A DNA stretch of 64,000 bases from Antedon bifida (lineage: Eukaryota; Echinodermata; Crinoidea; Comatulida; Antedonidae), in NCBI GenBank assembly GCA_963402885.1, contig OY727096.1, forward strand, positions 19,139,820 to 19,203,819, in the 5' to 3' direction. This document shows, piece after piece, positions 12,997-24,951 of this stretch (position 1 is its first letter; each line of letters starts with the position of its first letter). Below the pieces are notes generated by a model. That model saw only the letters and a program-made list of their open reading frames with translations. It searched no databases and had not been told where the DNA came from. Both the position numbers and the translations under genes were made by a program.

Positions 12997-13889
12997 GGGT
13001 GTGTAGAAAGCGACGACCTCGAATTGGACGACCCCAACGACCCGGGCGACCTCGAATTGGACGACCTAGAATTGGACGACCCATTAACACGAAACCGACG
13101 ACCCCTATAGCCTAGCCTAGCCTAGGCCTAAGTGTGGTATAACATCCCGAAGCCGAACATAGCCAAAGATCTTTAAACCATCTTATATAATACTCGCAAG
13201 CAAGCAATTGATTGAAAAAATACAGAAATATCGCCATTTGATACTGAATGTGTCGACACGAACAAACAAACAGATATGGAACGCCAGGAGTGCATCATTA
13301 AAACTGCATTCGACATAAATATAAATTAAAAAGAAATAAATATTATACATTACATGGTTAAACCATGGACGTATAATTACATCTCGTCTTCTTATAACGA
13401 ACACTATAGGCCTACCAAGCAGCGTGTTGCGAACATGTGCATGGGGAGGGCCATAAGAAAGCTTTACAATACATTTCACATATGCATTGTATACGGTCAA
13501 AACTTACCCGCCGCTGAAAAAGGTTTACCATGTTTATGATATTTCGTGTGCTAATCGAGTCGAATGCAGTTTTAATGATGCACTCCTGGCGTTCCATATC
13601 TGTTCGTTTGTTCGTGTCGACACATTCAGTATCAAATGGCGATATTTCTGTTTTGATTTTTCTTTTTTCAATCAATTGCAATTGCTTGCGAGTATTATAT
13701 AAGGTATGGTTTAAAGATCTTTGGCTATGTTCGCCTTCGGGATGTTATACCACACTTAGGCCTAGGCTAGGCTAGGCTATAGGGGTCGTCGGTTTCGTGT
13801 TATGGGTCGTCCAATTCTAGGTCGTCCAATTCGAGGTCGCCCGGGTCGTTGGGGTCGTCCAATTCGAGGTCGTCGCTTTCTACACACCC
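12997..13889. mobile_element. Foldback DNA transposon 1 (long terminal inverted repeats)
   Basis: Two arms of about 320 bp (12997-13316 and 13559-13889) are near-perfect reverse complements around a spacer of about 240 bp. The ends are GGGTGTGTAGAAAGCGACGA and its complement. Sub-terminal units containing TCGAATTGGACGACC repeat inside each arm. The flanks repeat GTGAATCAA (12988-12996 and 13891-13899; CGTGAATCAA if one more base is counted), a 9-10-bp target-site duplication. No transposase frame remains, so it is non-autonomous. Long inverted repeats starting GGG with 8-10-bp duplications fit Mutator-like or Merlin-like elements; that assignment is inference. Reading frames at 13183-13775 come from the mirrored arms. 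Confidence 0.9.
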
Positions 13890-13899
13890 CGTGAATCAA

Positions 13900-16299
13900 T
13901 TCAATCAGAACCAATAATAGGCCTACTTAATATCAAAATAACATTTTCTTTGTAAAAACGAAATTGAACGAAACTGAGACACTCAAAAGTTGGCTTAACG
14001 TCCGCCTAAAGAATTCATTTTAATCACTCTTCTATTGATTTGTATTATAAATGCATAGGCCTGTTATGTTTGTTAGTGTGTTGTATGTATAATATTAACA
14101 TGAAGGTGGTCTATCAACCCAGTCGGAAAGCCGCGTTGGTAACGCATCACTGATTTCATTCATTGTGAGGGCGCGCTTCGTGAAAAATGTTGGAATTTTT
14201 GCTATTTTAGTACACTTAGAAAATGGTATAATTTTGATATTAAATGAAATCAATAAACGTATTTCAATAGTTGAACTACAAGCGTAAATAATGATAAAAA
14301 CTGTGATCTAAATTCCACAGATTTTTTGTTTCAAGAAATATCATTATTTTATGTATAAACTTTTTTACTTTAATTTTTTTTTAAATGATGGTAAAAAATC
14401 ATTAAATTTCATATTTTCTAGATAAGGTTTCAAAGCGAATTTAAAATCCTTTCAAGATAAACTATTAAGCTATCTATTAAAATAAAAATCTAATTTTAAG
14501 CTTTCTTGGGATGCAACTCCCACTAATCAAACCAAACCTACTACATTTCTGTTCTGTTTCGATCGAAAAATCGCCATTTTGAAACTTTGTTTACGTTTTA
14601 CGAAGCTGGTACGAATCGTCCCGGACCGAATCGTGTCTGTGTTCAATACGGTTTTCATGCAGGCGTATTACGTCATAGGCCTAAGATTTCAATTTGCTCC
14701 CCGATTATTGTTCTATTTGGTTTCTGAGCTAGGAAAGGCTACCTACTATAATTACTTACTTGATTTCTAGCCTAGCTAGGCCTAAAAATAGTATTTTCTA
14801 GGCCTAGCTAGGCTGAGTAATTCTGATATAATACTAATATTAGATAGGTAGGCCTACCCTAGTGAGTGTTAATAATAGTAGCTGGGTATTCTATAGTCTA
14901 GGCTGGTGGTAGGTCTATCCCAGCTCTGCTCATATACCAAGCAAGAAGAAGCCTGAAGGAGAAACTAGGCCCAGAACAAATAAAAAACTGTTAAAAAAAC
15001 AATAAATGGAAAAACAAACAAAAATAACACATTTCCAATTTATAATTATATATGGGGAATGTTTTATAAAATCGGGCATGTTTGTTTCAGAGACTCAAAC
15101 GTGTATTTTTATATGGTCATGTTTTTAAAAAAGATAATTATGGGCCCAGCTGAAACCAAGATATAAAAATATAAGTCCATCATTTACTTGAGTATTGTTA
15201 CAGTGATTGGTTGGTACTCAGTATTTCAGTATCTGGCAGTAAATGTCACACTTGTATATAAATATTACTTTATTAGATACAACTTGCATTTCACACAAGC
15301 AACCAATTTTTTTTTTACGTATACAGAATGTGAAAAAGCAGTTTTTAATACAAATATCTTTCAAACAATACTGATATAAATAGTAAATACTACTACTGTA
15401 TATAAAAACTTGCTTTTATTTAAATAGCACCTTGTTCATCAAACATAACAAACTAGCTAGGCCTATATCATATTAACTTACGTGAGTCTTACGGTTGTAC
15501 TGATTTTATGATTGTTTTATATGTTTATATTGTATGTATCTGTGTGACTCTGGTTAATAAAGTAAATCAATCAATCAATTGCAACTTAATTTATATCTTA
15601 TCATTGACTGATCTCAAACGCTTCTAAAACTTGAATGCGTATGAATGTATATGTTATATTATTATTAGCGAATAAAATGAAAAACTATCAGCTGCAGCAA
15701 TGATATTGAAATCGAGAAAACCATTACAGCTTCCACCGTCCAACCTCATATTGAAGAACGAGACAGAAAATCGTCGAGTCTTGATACCAACAAAAAACCT
15801 AAAATGAAAATGAATAGCTGAAATGTAATGAATGAAACTATTTAAATAATTGTCACTATGATATGAACAAAACATTGCATCGTTATACAGTATAATTATT
15901 CAACAACCTGAAAACATTTTCAGATATAGGCCTACCATGAAAAAGCAGCAAATACAAAATTTCCTTATGTCTGTTTATTGTAATAATTATTAATATTATA
16001 AATAAATTGTACCCCTCAGTTGTCAATAATTTTACTATAAATAAATATTTAACTATGAATAGGTAGGCCTATACCTGTATCAGGCTGCGATTTGCTTAAT
16101 TATCTTTTTAAAACTTCCCAATGCATCTTCAATATAGAGTAGGATTGTAACGATACTTTAATAATACTAAATTGTAACTAAAGTATTTAAATTATTAACA
16201 GAACATGTTACTAGGCCTAGGCCGATATAATACGACAACGATCCACCAGGTCGTGCATATACTCACCTACAACAACCACAATCAACACACCATGCACCA
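13900..16299. other. Intergenic DNA without a recognised gene
   Basis: No coding exon is recognisable. TAGGCCTA-type octamers are dense (14058, 14680, 14780-14860, 15460, 15927, 16065, 16214). A short palindromic box (GGGATGCAACTCCCACTAAT) at about 14508 recurs with one change at about 17424. A short ATCAATCAATCAAT run lies near 15567. Confidence 0.55.
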
Positions 16300-16307
16300 C
16301 ACACGAC

Positions 16308-17254
16308 GGGTCCTCCTAAATACCAAGACCTACCAAGAACTACCAAGAACTACCAAGACCTACCAAGACCTGTCAATTTAAAGTGTTAATTTAACGAAAT
16401 ATGATATATATAGACTTCTAATAGCATTTCCAACAATAAAACCTCAATTTTAGCGCTATATAGACACCAAAAATGTTAAATAATCGACAAGCTTCGCGTT
16501 CGCGAAACGAACTGAGTTGATGCATACATTGCGTCACAAATGTCCGTATTGCGTCAACTAGTATGACCTACCAAGAACTACCAAGACCTGTCAATTTAAA
16601 GTGTTATTTTAACGAAATATAATATATATAGACTTCTAATAGCTTTTCAAACAATAAAACCTCAATTGTAGCGCGATATAGACACCAAAAATGTTAAATG
16701 TAGGCCTACGACCCAGTAGGCCTATGACAGGAGAACTGCGTCGAGTGTCAGTGAGCCATACTAGTTGACGCAATACGGACATTAATTTGTGACGCAATGT
16801 ATGCATCAACAACTCAGTTCATTTCACGAAGTTTGTCGATTATTTAACATTTTCGTAACATTTTTGGTGTCTATATCGCGCTGAAATTGAGGTTTAATTG
16901 TTGGAAATGCTATTAGAAGTCTATATATATCATATTTCGTTAAAATAACACTTTAAATTGACAGGTCTTGGTAGTTCTTGGTAGGTCATACTAGTTGACG
17001 CAATACGGACATTTGTGACGCAATGTATGCATCAACTCAGTTCGTTTCGCGAACGCGAAGCTTGTCGATTATTTAACATTTTTGGTGTCTATATAGCGCT
17101 AAAATTGAGGTTTTATTGTTGGAAATGCTATTAGAAGTCTATATATATCATATTTCGTTAAATTAACACTTTAAATTGACAGGTCTTGGTAGTTCTTGGT
17201 AGGTCTTGGTAGTTCTTGGTAGGTCTTGGTAGGTCTTGGTATTTAGGAGGACCC
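16308..17254. mobile_element. Foldback DNA transposon 2 (nested repeats in each arm)
   Basis: The ends GGGTCCTCCTAAATACC and GGTATTTAGGAGGACCC are exact complements. The flanks repeat CACACGAC (16300-16307 and 17255-17262), an 8-bp target-site duplication. Next to each end are five to six tandem decamers (TACCAAGACC / TACCAAGAAC, and complements on the right). Each arm contains two copies of a roughly 250-bp unit, so the unit occurs four times in the order ++--, with the second left copy shortened at about 16698. A unique centre lies at about 16699-16756. No transposase frame is present. Confidence 0.9.
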
Positions 17255-17262
17255 CACACGAC

Positions 17263-19458
17263 GGAACTAGTGCCGCGAGACGTAACAATATATGACATGA
17301 GGACCTTTTTTAAAATGTTCGCTATAGGAAGCTTAAATAGGGTTTCAAGCCAATTTTAACGTAAAACAGACTATTGATACTTACTCTATCCATATACGTC
17401 GGTTTTTTGGTAATTCACTGTATGGGATGCAAATCCCACTAATGGAAAATTTGTAAACAAACACCTGTTAGAAAACTTCAGTTTTGACGGACGCACACGA
17501 ACTTTGGAAAGAAATTGTCGCTGACAACAAATCCAACAAATTATTCAGAAAATTAGGTGACCTGCGACATCTTAAACATATAAGGAACTGATCTTACCAT
17601 ATATGGTTAATTTTTCGCCTACTAATGTTTATTAAACAGCTATTAAATGACGTATACTTTATGCTAATGTTTTCGCGCGAAACGTTGATGCTTCTGTGCC
17701 GAGAGAGGGCTTCTAAAATTTATGACGTCATGCGAAGTCGAAAATTCAGCGATAACGGTCATATTTCCCAACGCGGCTCTCCGACTGAACCGGGTAATGG
17801 GTCATTAAACGCAACTTTGTATGGCGCGTCGCCGCCGCTTAGAAAAGGGCACTAAACACGTCCTTAGGCTATTGTGGTACAGTGAAATATATCAGTATTG
17901 ATCTTAAATATTAATTTTCCAGTAGGGGGTTTCTTTCATCTAAAGCATAAATGTACTGTAAATTTACATGCGGTTAAAACATTACGTTTCAGTAGTCAAA
18001 ACCAGTTAACTGGCGAACTTTTCAATTATGTGGTGTATTAATCGAATTCCCCTAAAAACTTACCATCTTTGCTTTCTGTCACAGCTGAATGTGGAGCTTT
18101 GGGTCGGGTATACGAGGTCTATTTCCGTTTTGCTGATAGGGTCTTAGGCCTATGGTATAATTAATATTGTCAGTAAAAGGAGGAAATTAGAATAACTCGA
18201 CATAATTACAGACAGAGGTAAATAAGTCATGTAGAAAAAAGCAGGAGTCAAAAATAATTGCACAAAAAAAACCCATTTAGATCTAGATAAAAACATAAAC
18301 GAAGTTTTAAATTGTCTCTGTTGTCGCTGTAAAAGCACAATCAATAAAGCGTGACTGCGTGATGTTACAATTCCGCGCAATAATTACGCGATTCAATAAC
18401 AGGTGGCATAATTCAACTGAACACCTGCAAATTCCGCTAGATTTTCAAACACGTGATCCACGTACATAATAATAATTAATATTTATTTGACCGGTTAAAT
18501 GTCATTGTTAATTACTATTATTGTATCACAGCGTTAAGAACTTGCCCTAGGTGAAATGTGTGTAAAAAACAACCTAGAAATCTGTAGTTTGTGAAATGCA
18601 GTAATATCTTCTATATAGATTGGAACAATTATATTCATTTAGTAATTATTCAAATTGTTATGATGATGATTTTCTACTTTTTAAAAAACTCCACAACATT
18701 CGAATTAAAGATGTCATCTTCAACTGAATGAAGGAAGTCCCGTGTAGCTATTTGTACGTTGCACTTTATTGATCAAAAATTTGGAATCAAAAAATATAAA
18801 ATAAATAATAAAACATAATAGAACATTCTAATTATAACCAACAATTGTCATGGTTATTGTCACGAAAGCCGCGGATTTTCTTCGGCACGTTCCAATTCCC
18901 AGAAGGATAGGTTGAAGGCGGGCAAACTGCAGCTGCTTCCCGCACCTTATATTATTTCACTAAATGATGAATGACAAACAACTGAACTATGCGCAGGTAA
19001 ATCCAAAAGTGGATGTCACGCCAATTTGGGCTTCCACGCAAAATGGTGTCCCGAGACCATCGACAATGCGCCATCGTTGACGACGTCATAATTACGTTAT
19101 TTAGCAGCAACTTTATAGCAAGTAGTTTGAGGGAAATATCGGGTTCCACTTGTAGGGGGAGTGTATACAAGGACTGGCTCTTACCATGGGTATACTGTAC
19201 CTCCATGGCCCTACTATACGTTTTTAATGTTCCGTTGCAGAAAAGCAGACAAATTGTGCGGGAAACACTAAACGACATTTGAAAAAGAATGTCTGCGTGA
19301 CATCTGGTAAAGATGTTATGGAAAGCCGATTGAAAAGTAGCGTTTCATAGGCGTGTTGTTTCTGCACTTGAACTTATAACAAGGAACCCCCGAACATAGG
19401 GTTAATTTGATTTGCGAAGATGACTCGATAAAGTAACACAGTAAAGTCAGAAAACAGG
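17263..19458. other. Intergenic DNA without a recognised gene
   Basis: A CpG-richer patch at about 17640-17860 and another at about 18840-19280 stand out from the AT-rich background. Both carry open frames of 76-108 codons (17625-17855 plus; 18952-19278 minus overlapping 19013-19282 plus). I recognise no family, and the two-strand openness at 19 kb argues against a simple coding reading. TGACGTCA-like sites occur (ACGACGTCATAATTACG at about 19080). Confidence 0.4.
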
Positions 19459-19620
19459 ATGCCTACAAGTATTGATAACACATGTAAACATGTTCCAATT
19501 TTTACTGGTACATCAAGTACATCGCTAAAATTAGATCTTGTATTAGATATGGTTATTTCTCAATTTGGAAAAGTTAAAGATGGAAATTTCGATTACGAAT
19601 CTGAAGTAAAGGTTATGTAA
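19459..19620 (+). other. Small open frame of 53 codons, unrecognised
   Basis: Starts MPTSIDNTCKHVPIFTG and ends ESEVKVM before TAA. Composition is less biased than the surrounding intergenic DNA and it has an in-frame ATG and stop. I do not recognise the peptide. It could be chance, a decayed exon or a small gene. Confidence 0.15.
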
Positions 19621-20294
19621 CACATTACAAAGGTAACAATCGGTTTGTGTTGAAAGAGCGAATGAGTCGTGGGACTGCGCCTACACTAACATGCTGGTGT
19701 ATCCATTTCAACAGTTTCAGGCACATTTGTCTCTCCAATCATTACATTGCATGGCACATTGTACGAGTATAACAATACTAAAGGTGAAGGTATATAAGGA
19801 TAAAAAAAACTAGGACTAAAGAAACATATATTTTTTTCAAACACAATTCAAATCGTTCAAAGTAAATGTGTTTTGTTTTTAAAATCAATATGGAAATACT
19901 TTAAAACTTATTCTAGTGTTACCATAAGTGGCACAATTCCAATTAATTGTAAATACGTTATTTAACATTTTGATAAATACGTATTAACTTGTTATTCAAC
20001 AGACATGACCCTATCTGGACTTTCGTGTCTGAAAAGTGTGGAACTGATTGTTGAAATACAAATAATAATAGTTGAGCTACCTGCCAACGAGATGACTAAG
20101 CAGATTAGAAAACTCGTTGCTTTTAACACTACATGGCGATAGATTGAGTTAAAACTTTAGTTTCATCTTTCTGACAGGTTTGCCCCGACACCTGTCATTC
20201 TGATGAACAATATGAACACATTGTAAATGTTTATACACGTGTCGATGTTAATAATGTCATTATGTAATGAAGTTATTTACATGTTTATAGTTTG

Positions 20295-20490
20295 TAACTC
20301 GAGCGTAAATGTAAAGCATTCACATAGTGTAACTCGAAGAAGATTTTAATGATACTTATGTAATAAAATCATTTTACATAATATATGTTCATATAATTTG
20401 TAACTCGAGCGAATGTTTATATTACTTTAAGAAGAAATATTCTTTGATATTGATATAACTCGAGCGTACATGTTAGTTTTAACTCGAGCG
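20295..20490 (+). promoter_or_regulatory. Cluster of TAACTCGAGCG motifs
   Basis: The 11-mer TAACTCGAGCG occurs exactly at 20295-20305, 20401-20411, 20456-20466 and 20480-20490, with a variant TAACTCGAAGA at 20330-20340. All copies are on the same strand in AT-rich DNA, at uneven spacing (35, 71, 55, 24 bp). This may be a factor-binding cluster or the remnant of a degenerate tandem repeat. Confidence 0.4.
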
Positions 20491-21339
20491 TTTATTTCGA
20501 TTAATTATTTAAAATCAAAAGCGCTATTATATAACACGAGACATTGTTATGTAACCAGTTCTGGAAATACATTTATCGTCTGATATCAGTATCATGCAAC
20601 CTGTCTTCTTCTATTTTGATGCGTTATATAGTCTGTCATTAATTCAGACAAGAATCTACTTTAGACATCGTCTGTTATCGATACATCAGCTGTTCAGAAC
20701 GGTCACATGAAACGCAAATAAAATACATTATTATGCCATAATCTCGTCATCTTGCTCTAGCTTTCTAATTATGATTATGTGGTCATGCTTCCGTAATGAA
20801 ACGAGTGCCAGAGGAGGAATAATTCAAAAAGCAACACATTATCATGAGGCATTATTCATAGGCCTACACTTGCAGAAGTTTTATATGTACATTAATAACA
20901 CAATGTTTATAAGTTCCTTTATCTTTCATCCATAAGAAAATATAGTAAAAAGCATAAAAACATGAATATAATATAATATGGACGAAAAGGAAGGAGAGAA
21001 AATGCAACTACATGCCTATCGAGCTCAACTTCCAAAGTACGGATGAAAAACAGCACAGTGTTATTCCTGACATATAAATGTATAGGCCTAAAGCAATAAT
21101 TGAAATAAATATCCGATATTGAATAAACAAATTATTTTTTTTTTCTTTCTTGAATTATTGGCAACATTAGGGAATTACTGAATTCGATGCTAGTACGCAT
21201 GCGTAGTTAGTAACTCCAGAACACGAACTGAAGCTTTTCAAATGTTCATATTCATTTTACGTATTGCAATTCTCAGAAAGATTAATTTCTATGATAATTA
21301 ATATTACCATTCGGTTAAATTTCTATTTAGGCTATATTG

Positions 21340-21930
21340 TCTTACATAAATCGAGTGAGGCCTACATGCCTTAGCCTTATAGCTCCTTCGACAGAGACAG
21401 GTTACTGACTTACAAGTCAAGTTTTAGTTTACAAAAACTACGGAAACCGAATTTGGTCGTTTAAGAAAAATATTACTTGCTTCATTACATTATAGTTAAA
21501 CACATTATGGATCAATTCCTTTATGTCCTGGACTTGATTTTTGGTCTTGAGTAGCGTAAATTAAACAGGTTGGATGGGGGCGTAAAAGTAGGCCTACATG
21601 CATGTGTAGAGAAACCTCATTTTTGAGTGAAACTTTATACAGGTAAATCGAGTTTACAGGCCCAAAGCTCTGTTTCGACACAGAGACAGGTTACTGACTT
21701 ACATGTCAAGTTTTAGTTTACAAAATAGTTGCGGAAACCGAATTTGGTCATTTAAGAAAAATACTTGCGTCATTAGGCCTACGTTATAGTCAAACACATT
21801 GTGGATCAATTCTTTTATGTCCTGGAATTGATTTGTAATGTTTTGAGTAGCGTTAATTAAGCAGGTTGATGGGGGCGTAAAAGTAGGCTTACATGCTTGT
21901 GTATAAAGAGACATTTTTGGGTGAAACAGC
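21340..21930. repeat. Tandem duplication, period about 290 bp
   Basis: The block with CAGAGACAGGTTACTGACTT and GGAAACCGAATTTGGTC occurs at about 21392 and again at about 21681, in the same order, with scattered substitutions and small indels. Both copies end in GATGGGGGCGTAAAAGTAGG. The open frame at 21699-21914 lies inside the second copy and is not convincing. Confidence 0.8.
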
Positions 21931-24427
21931 GATTCGACTTATAGGTAAAAAGATAAACATGTTGACATACATGGCCTCGTAAAGGAATACTAACAAACTG
22001 GGTGAAAAAGTAGGATGGTATGGTGATAGTTTGTCATTAACTAAAACCTATTTACAATCTATTTACATTAACACACCTCATTTTGGTAACTTCTTGTAAA
22101 TCTTGTTTTAATAGATAGACGGATTAAGTTGGAACGCCCTGCACAAATAAAGATGGTTGACGGTTGATTGATTTGTTTCATATTGTTTACACATGTACGG
22201 GTTATTCAACTCCATTCACAAAATTAAACATTCATCATCAAGATAGTTAGGCTATTGCTCAGTTATTGCGTTCCTAAAAGATACAAGATTATACCGGTCA
22301 ACATTCTTGGTTCGAATGTTAAATGTAGGTTTACTATAGCCTTGGGAAACGTATTTATTTTCTGTTAAATTAAGTATTATAAATTCGAAAACAAACCAAC
22401 TGTTTCAAAATAGACCTGCGCCCTATGTAGTTTCAGAAGCAAGATATAAAGCAGCAAAATTGTGCTAGCCTGTGGGCCTAGAAAAAATATCTTTGCTATG
22501 CCTTGGGGGAGAAACTATAGTCTGAACCTGCACCTTACGCAGTATGTAGGCTTTGCGAATCATTTACACATATTTACATCTGGTATTGTAACATTTTGTT
22601 AGTTAAGGGTTCAGATAATGCCAACATTAATAGACCATGAAGCCGGCAAAAGTCATTGATGGTGTCTACAGATTAAAATAATACCTCACCGATTAAACAA
22701 CATGGATTCCTTTAACACATAATAATGTTTACATTAAAAAGGTTATTACAATCATTATCCATATTTCCACAGCTGTTTGTAATCAAGAATATAAGTAACA
22801 ATGTAATATTGCTGTTACCCTGAAGGTAACCATATCACCATGGCTTCCATTTTTAGGTTCATGTTGAAGTTTGGAACAATTTTGTTATAGATAAAATAAA
22901 AGTTTTAAAATTCATTGGTGTACGTAAATCGAGTTAGATTACTCAACTCAACTCAACTCAAATTACTCGTCAGGCTTTTGCTGAACATCGGTATAGGCCT
23001 ATTAGATTTCTAATCTGTAATAGGCCTACTAATTGGCTAAGACTATGTTTACGAAGTTTGTTTCTTAATTGGTACTGTAGGCCTGATGATCTAAGTAGTA
23101 ACCCTAAGTATCAAGATATAAAAAATGAGTTTAATTTGTAATCCTTATTCATAATAATACAAACACAAATCATTTTAAATTACATTTTCTAATTCTTCTG
23201 AAACGAGATGCGAGAACTGTTTTTTAAAGTTTGGAACTAATTATATGATACTTATAAATTGTTCGAGTCAATTACAATTTGTGGGCTTTGAAGTGGTCAT
23301 TTCAAACCACCAACTAGAGTGAATGTTCTCACTTCTGAAAACAAATTCCACGAATTCCCAGGAGTTTGCTTTTAAAAATCTAACTAGTTTATGAGGGATT
23401 ATTAACAATGACAGGTACTTTGCTAGGCCAGTTCAATTAAATAGCAATATTTCAGTTGATATTTTTATCAAGACGACCTTCGTTTATATTTTTAAACTAA
23501 AATAAATCTCACCATTTAAAATGTGACGTTAGTGGATTATTTTTGGTATTCATTCATTACATTGTGGAAAAAACAGATTTATCTTGTAGCATTAAAAACG
23601 CAGGTTCCGAACAATTCTTAGTGGTCTGAATACGTTTATACGCTTTATTATATTTTGACTGCAGTTACATAAAAACTGGGTCAGGTAAAAGACGCAATAG
23701 TAAGAATTTTGCATATTGTCACATATCGACAGTTGAAGCAAAAATAATGAATGTCCGAGTTATTAAAGTCATAACAAGTAAGTTAAAGAAGAAACAAAAA
23801 GGGTAAATGCATTGTGGCAAGAGAAACTTCAAACCGTCATTAAATAGTGTTTTTACCAAACAAATAAATAGATTATTTACAGTTGTGTCTAATTTAAATT
23901 TAACTGCCAACTGAAGCCGTTATTAAACTCAAAGTGAAGAAAGAAGATATTCTAATAAAATCAAGCTGCAAGGGTGATGAGTGGTGTTAATGGGAGAGGC
24001 CACCCTGAAACTGAAAATAGACCTGTACACCCCTCAGCACATTTGACATTTGGACTTAGTTCTCACTCCCTGAATCAGTAAAGTACAGCAACAAAGTTTA
24101 ATTCTTTCCTAACTGGTTGATCTTTTTTTTTGTCCGGGTTAAGTTTTCTAGGCCTAAGATTGTTTTTTTTCTCCTCATTTAGTACGATGTTGATAGATGT
24201 AGCGTAAGCCGTTTTCCCAGGAGTAAACATTGATGTCATTGAGGGCAGGGCCTGTGCCTTCTTTATCTGTCTTTGTCAATTGTTCGGAGTCATCAATTGC
24301 ACCTTCTTTATATCCATGAACTGACAGAATTTAGGGCTAAGCAAGATTTAAACAGCAGGAAATTGTACAGTAAAAAACAGCTGATTCTGTAAGCAAACTT
24401 TACCAAATATTTGTTTGAGTTTGCAAG
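21931..24427. other. Intergenic DNA without a recognised gene
   Basis: AT-rich, with repeated TAGGCCTA octamers (for example 22995, 23021, 23080) and a short ACTCA run near 22945. I see no coding exon, RNA gene or clear transposon. Confidence 0.5.
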
Positions 24428-24612
24428 TTTAGCCTAGTCTTACACTAGAAAACATTTTGTTTGCAAACTCGAGCAAACTTCGTTTGTCAAGAAAGGTTTT
24501 CCAAACAAAGTTTTCCAAAGCTTAGAACTTCGGCAAACAGCAGAAAACAAGTTTGCAGATGTTTAAACTTTAGTTTGCAAATCAAGTTTTCTACAAGTGT
24601 AACTAGGCTCAA
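24428..24612. mobile_element. Palindromic MITE, family C
   Basis: The left arm (AGCCTAGTCTTACACTAGAA then TTTGCAAACT) pairs with the right arm (AGTTTGCAAA then TTCTACAAGTGTAACTAGGCT). The centre carries further TTTGCAAAC and AAACAAAG boxes in both directions. Length is about 185 bp. Target duplication is unclear. Confidence 0.6.
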
Positions 24613-24914
24613 GCCCTAATTCTTCAATTGCGTGCCTAGGTTGATAAGTAATTATTTAGGTGCCTTTATAAATCGATAGGTATGTTAATTATCTATGAAA
24701 GGAAATCTTTAAAACGATCTATAAATATATTTAAATCTCCTGTTATGCTAAATACATTTTAATCTGGAACTACGGCGTCATAACCTCAATAGGCCAAGAT
24801 GAAATTATTGTCTTGAATTACTTTCAAAGAATAAAAGAACCCCAAAATGGTGTTTTACTCACGCATATCAGAGGGCAAATTAAATTATTTACTAGATTAA
24901 ATACTACTTTTTAT

Positions 24915-24951
24915 AATAACATTGTCATTTGTCTTCAGTGACAATGTTATT
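24915..24951. repeat. Perfect 13-bp hairpin
   Basis: AATAACATTGTCA, an 11-base loop, then TGACAATGTTATT. The stem is too short for a microRNA precursor and there is no pyrimidine-rich tail of a bacterial-type terminator. No role is assigned. Confidence 0.5.

Noticed and set aside
13183-13775. Several overlapping frames of 61-105 codons on both strands
   Set aside because: They read through mirrored arms of foldback element 1 and repeat each other's peptide (for example ALLAFHIC), so they are artefacts of the inverted repeat.
18952-19282. Overlapping frames of 108 (minus) and 89 (plus) codons
   Set aside because: Both strands are open over the same CpG-rich patch, no family is recognisable, and there is no supporting exon context.
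24915-24951. Hairpin considered as microRNA precursor (likewise 42824-42864)
   Set aside because: Stems of 13 and 16 bp are too short for Drosha/Dicer processing and flanking bases do not extend the pairing.
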